DNA of 41,906 nt, taken from NCBI GenBank assembly GCA_041946865.1, contig JBHGBF010000032.1:1-41906 (forward strand), read 5' to 3'. The stretch comes from RPQK01 sp041946865. Its GTDB lineage: Bacteria > Acidobacteriota > UBA6911 > RPQK01. Under the pieces are notes generated by a model. That model saw nothing but the letters and a program-made list of their open reading frames with translations, ran no database searches and was not told the origin of the DNA. Position numbers and translations under genes: made by a program. Below, one piece after another: positions 38,939-41,906 of the stretch (within the stretch, counting starts at the first letter, position 1; every line of letters begins with the position of its first letter).

Positions 38939-41596
38939 ATGAGAAGCAGGGATCATGGAGTTTTCGTCATCTTAACTTTAGTTTTCATTGCCGCGATTCC
39001 GCTTTTGGCCGGGGCCGAGCCCGAGCCGGGGGTCGCCCGGGTCAGCTTGATCAACGGGGACGTGACGAGCATGCGGGGCGATTCCGGCGACTGGGTGGCG
39101 CTGACGGTAAATGCCCCGGTGGTCAGCGGCGACAAAATTGCGACCGGCCGCGGCTCGCGCACGGAGCTCCAACTCGATTACGCGAACATCCTCCGCCTTG
39201 GTCAAGACAGCGAGGCCCGGATTGCCGATCTTAGCCGATCCCGCATTCAGGTTCAGCTCTCACAGGGTGTGGCGAACCTCACGGTGATGAAGGACAACGA
39301 CGCGGACGTAGAAATCGATACGCCTAACATCGCCGTGCGGCCGCTGAAAGAAGGCAGGTATCGGATCCAGGTCAATGAGCAGGGCGAAACCGAAGTCATC
39401 GTCCGCAAAGGGGAGGCTGAAGTCTTCACTTCGGAAGGGACTACCAGGGTCAGGAAGGGCGACATGGCCGTCGTTCGCGGCACGCAAGACAGTCCCGAAT
39501 ACCGGGTCATGAACGCTCCCGGGCGCGACGACTGGGACGAGTGGAACGAAGACCGCGATGACGTAGTCAAGAACGCCAGCAGCTGGGGCTACACCAGTCC
39601 TTATTACACGGGCGCTCACGACTTGGACCGTTATGGCCGGTGGCATCATGTCCCGGGCTATGGCTGGTGCTGGGCCCCGATAGGTATAGATCCGTACTGG
39701 GCTCCGTACCGCCTGGGGCGCTGGGTGTGGGAGCCCTATTGGGGCTGGACCTGGGTGTCGTACGAGCCCTGGGGCTGGGCGCCGTATCACTATGGCCGCT
39801 GGTTTTGCTACTCCAATGCCTGGTACTGGTGGCCGGGGCCGGTACACCGTCATTACCGGCCGTACTGGGCGCCCGCCTTCGTGACTTTCTTCGGTTTTGG
39901 CGCCGGTAAGTTTCACTTCTCCTTCGGTTTCGGCTTTGGCTACCATTCGCTGGGGTGGCTGCCCGTCGGTCCCGGAGACTATTACTACCCGTGGCATGGC
40001 CGCTACCGCTATCGCTACAACTCGGTCAACATCGTCAACGTCAGGAACGTGACGAACGTCTACAACTTTTACGGCGACGGCGCAGTCCCGCCGCTTGGTC
40101 GAGGCCGGGCGCATGGAAGCAACATCCGGAATGCCTTCGACAACCCGCGGCTGCGGAACAGCATTACGGCGGTCCAGACCAATGACTTCGTCAGTGGGCG
40201 CACCAGGCAGGGCAGCCGGGTCGACGAGAGTCTTTTGCGGGACGCTCATCTGGTCGCCGGCAATCCTCCGGCCGTTCCCACCCGGGAGAGCTTGAGAGCC
40301 AGCGACCGCACCGTGGCGGCGAACCGCTCGGGCCGCACGGACCGGTCCGAACGGATGTTCGCGCGGCGCACACCGCCTGAGGTCCGCACGAGTTTCAGTG
40401 ATGGCGAGCGTGCCATGCGCGATATGGTGCAGAAGACCGACCCGACCGTCCTTGCGAGCCGAGGCCGGTCGGAGCGCGGCCCGACGGTGACAGGGAGCGC
40501 CGGCTCGGGGCGTGCGCAGGACCGCCGCGCAACGGGGAGGAGCTTCGAGACGAACTCCAACCGTTCAGAGACCGGGCGGTCGGTCCGCGAGAACGAGCGG
40601 CAGCCCGACAGCGCCGGATCTGCCGGTGGCTGGCAGCGGTTCGGGCGCGGCCGCGAGGCCACCCGGAGCTCTGAGAGCCGCTCCCAGGCTGGCTCCGAGA
40701 GCGGACGTTCTCGGATCGAGACGGGACGCGGGTCGACCGATCGCAGTCCCGCCGACCGAACGACGCGGGGCAACCAAGAGTCTCGCACTTCCCGCGGCAG
40801 CGAGTCGCGAGGGAACAGCAGCTCCAACAATGAACGCCGGTCGAACGAGTCTGTGATGCCGCCCAGCCGTTCCAAGGACGATTCCACGCCCGCCACCCCC
40901 TCCCGTGGTTCAAGCGGCCGGCAAGGACGCACGAATCGAGGGCCGTCCGACGATCAGAGCAACTCGAGGTTCATGACTATCCCGAGGACCTTTTCTGACT
41001 CACCGCGCTCCGGCGCCGCAGTCGTTACCATACCGAGTGACTCTAACCGCGGGAGTGTGGAGTCGGCTGCCCGCGGCCGGACCGCGCGGGGTCAGGAGAC
41101 GCCACCGTTTGTGACCATTCCCAGGGGCGAGCTCGACTCGCCCCGGTCAGCGGGCCCGACGGTGATTACGATTCCCCGAGAGTCAAACCGCGGGAACGTC
41201 AGCCGGAGTAACGACCGCTTTTCCTCGGCTCCAAGAAGCGGGGTGGACCGCGACACCTCCAGGTTCAGCCGCGGCTCGGAGGGCAGGCTTCAGGAAGCGC
41301 CCCGGTCTTTTCGGCAGGAATCGACTCCCAGCTATCGTCAGAGCATGCCCAGCTACCGCCGGGAGAGCCCGAGTTACCGCCAGGAGAGCAGCCCTCGGTA
41401 CTTCCGTCAGGAGAGCCCGCGATTCCAGGCCACGCCACGCTATGATGCGCCTTCCCGTGCGTGGGGCGGCAGTAGCGGCAGATCGGCCCGTTCCTCTCCG
41501 CGCTATGAAAGCCGCAGCGGCGGAGGAGGACAGCCGAGCTATCAAAGCTCATCTCCTCGCGGCGGCGGTGAGGGCCGCGGCCGGCGCGGTCGGTGA
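38939..41596 (+). CDS. exported FecR-domain protein with aromatic-rich and Ser/Arg-rich regions
   Basis: An 885-residue protein with a signal peptide (residues 7-27). The FecR-like domain (about 33-190) has VSLINGDVTSMRGDSGDWVALTVNAPVVSGDKIATG and GSRTELQLDYANILRLG, usual for exported FecR-type proteins. A segment rich in Trp and Tyr follows (about 215-330, repeated RW-x-WEP/YWGW units, the DUF6600 type), then a Gly/Phe segment. From about 400 to the end it is disordered, Ser/Arg/Gly/Pro-rich. That tail carries two copies of a module reading TIPR followed by DSPRSG and TIP, and a C-terminal set of YRQESPRY-like repeats. The ATG at 38939 is preceded by AAGGAG. No FecI sigma gene is adjacent, so it is probably a structural envelope protein rather than an iron regulator. 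Confidence 0.85.
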   Translation: MRSRDHGVFVILTLVFIAAIPLLAGAEPEPGVARVSLINGDVTSMRGDSGDWVALTVNAPVVSGDKIATGRGSRTELQLDYANILRLGQDSEARIADLSRSRIQVQLSQGVANLTVMKDNDADVEIDTPNIAVRPLKEGRYRIQVNEQGETEVIVRKGEAEVFTSEGTTRVRKGDMAVVRGTQDSPEYRVMNAPGRDDWDEWNEDRDDVVKNASSWGYTSPYYTGAHDLDRYGRWHHVPGYGWCWAPIGIDPYWAPYRLGRWVWEPYWGWTWVSYEPWGWAPYHYGRWFCYSNAWYWWPGPVHRHYRPYWAPAFVTFFGFGAGKFHFSFGFGFGYHSLGWLPVGPGDYYYPWHGRYRYRYNSVNIVNVRNVTNVYNFYGDGAVPPLGRGRAHGSNIRNAFDNPRLRNSITAVQTNDFVSGRTRQGSRVDESLLRDAHLVAGNPPAVPTRESLRASDRTVAANRSGRTDRSERMFARRTPPEVRTSFSDGERAMRDMVQKTDPTVLASRGRSERGPTVTGSAGSGRAQDRRATGRSFETNSNRSETGRSVRENERQPDSAGSAGGWQRFGRGREATRSSESRSQAGSESGRSRIETGRGSTDRSPADRTTRGNQESRTSRGSESRGNSSSNNERRSNESVMPPSRSKDDSTPATPSRGSSGRQGRTNRGPSDDQSNSRFMTIPRTFSDSPRSGAAVVTIPSDSNRGSVESAARGRTARGQETPPFVTIPRGELDSPRSAGPTVITIPRESNRGNVSRSNDRFSSAPRSGVDRDTSRFSRGSEGRLQEAPRSFRQESTPSYRQSMPSYRRESPSYRQESSPRYFRQESPRFQATPRYDAPSRAWGGSSGRSARSSPRYESRSGGGGQPSYQSSSPRGGGEGRGRRGR

Positions 41597-41602
41597 CGCC
41601 AC

Positions 41603-41625
41603 ACGTGACAAGGTGCCAAGGTGAC
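41603..41625 (-). repeat. three GTCACCTT-type octamers
   Basis: ACGTGAC, AAGGTGCC and AAGGTGAC lie head to tail 6 nt after the FecR-protein stop. Read on the minus strand they are the same octamer as at 38720-38735. Confidence 0.7.
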
Positions 41626-41699
41626 AAAAGGGCATAAGAACGGCAAGATTGGTTAGCCTCTTGCGCCCTTACAGGGCTGCGACGTCCGGTGCCGCTGTA

Positions 41700-41906
41700 C
41701 CGGCCTTTCAGGCCTTGGACTTTGGCGAAAATAAACAGATGTGTGAACGTTCTTTACGCCGAAGGCGTTAGGCAAGACAGCCGCAGTTGAGCGCCTACCC
41801 TGGGAAACCGTTGCAGAACAAGCCTTTCTGCCCCGAAGGGGCAGTGCCAACATGGCGACGCCGCTTTGCTGTTCCCCTTCAGGGAACGGGCGTACACACC
41901 AAATTA
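41700..41906. mobile_element. second, inverted and partial copy of the MITE-like element
   Basis: Read on the minus strand, 41904-41700 aligns with 31646-31865 of the first copy. The first 54 bp (from 41904) differ at one position. Later differences are an 11-nt gap in the GCGCGCCTACCCTGA part and a 7-nt gap at the terminal hairpin. The element runs off the right edge, so its full length and other terminus are unknown. 41626-41699 between the FecR gene and this copy holds a GCGCCCTTACAGGGC hairpin and no gene. Confidence 0.8.

Noticed and set aside
39260..40249. 329-codon minus-strand frame
   Set aside because: Antisense to the FecR-domain gene in a low-complexity region; shadow frame.
41653..41853. 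66-codon minus-strand frame
   Set aside because: Lies within the hairpin-rich repeat element, and its residues come from the repeat sequence.

Overview
This window is a stretch of GC-rich bacterial chromosome (GC-rich by eye, not measured). Most genes have AGGAG-type ribosome binding sites, and several minus-10/minus-35 pairs of the housekeeping type can be read. The gene content points to a soil- or sediment-type heterotroph, most likely an Acidobacteriota member or a relative. That content includes a MoxR/DUF58/BatA/DUF4175-type envelope operon, DUF4159, a Tat-exported Gfo/Idh/MocA oxidoreductase, exported glycoside hydrolases, a FecR-domain protein with an aromatic-rich middle, an F420-type PPOX protein, and abundant intergenic palindromes and short tandem repeats. 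The taxonomic call is inference. No rRNA, tRNA, CRISPR, integrase or transposase gene was recognised.

Layout. 0-4.2 kb: malQ, an FRG-domain protein, a minus-strand PPOX/F420-type protein and an ECF sigma factor. 4.2-6.2 kb: a DoxX membrane protein and an exported sorbosone-dehydrogenase-like beta-propeller lipoprotein, probably one operon. 6.3-9.1 kb (minus): a MoxR/ChlI-like AAA ATPase followed by a VWA protein, a split chelatase-like pair. 9.3-11.3 kb (minus): a membrane-anchored TlpA-type thioredoxin overlapping thrC. 11.4-12.5 kb: a phosphofructokinase, then a perfect inverted repeat with 49-bp arms. 12.8-14.7 kb: a pteridine-reductase-like SDR, queD and queC, a pterin/deazapurine cluster. 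14.8-16.6 kb: a STAS protein and a Tat-exported Gfo/Idh/MocA oxidoreductase. 16.7-21.9 kb (minus): a polysaccharide-degradation operon with a GH10-GH16 fusion, a small DUF2007-like protein and a GH2 enzyme.

22.1-38.0 kb is the main block. It holds DUF4159, a membrane VWA/amidotransferase-like protein, an exported caspase/C13-like peptidase, an exported TPR protein with an HExxH metallopeptidase domain, a MoxR AAA ATPase, DUF58, a BatA-like VWA protein and a 1196-residue DUF4175-like coiled-coil membrane protein. All read in one direction and are mostly tightly spaced. This looks like an expanded Bat (aerotolerance)-type envelope system with two added peptidases. The order is broken between DUF58 and the BatA-like gene by a 1.2-kb repeat island. 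The island contains a hairpin cluster, a 390-bp MITE-like element with 42-bp imperfect terminal inverted repeats, and a tandem array of exactly 82 heptanucleotides. The array abuts the reading frame of the BatA-like protein, whose usual N-terminal membrane domain is missing. A second, inverted copy of the MITE-like sequence lies at the right edge of the window. After this block come a CxxC thioredoxin/AhpC-like protein and a large exported FecR-domain protein with an aromatic-rich and then a Ser/Arg-rich low-complexity tail.

Two separate AAA+VWA modules (6.3-9.1 kb and 22-34 kb) sit in the same window. The likely functional themes are envelope quality control or maturation (the Bat-like block with its peptidases, thioredoxin and FecR protein) and sugar or polysaccharide metabolism (malQ, sorbosone-dehydrogenase-like, pfkA, Gfo/Idh/MocA, GH2, GH10-GH16). 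All positions, motifs and repeats were read by eye. No database search was run.
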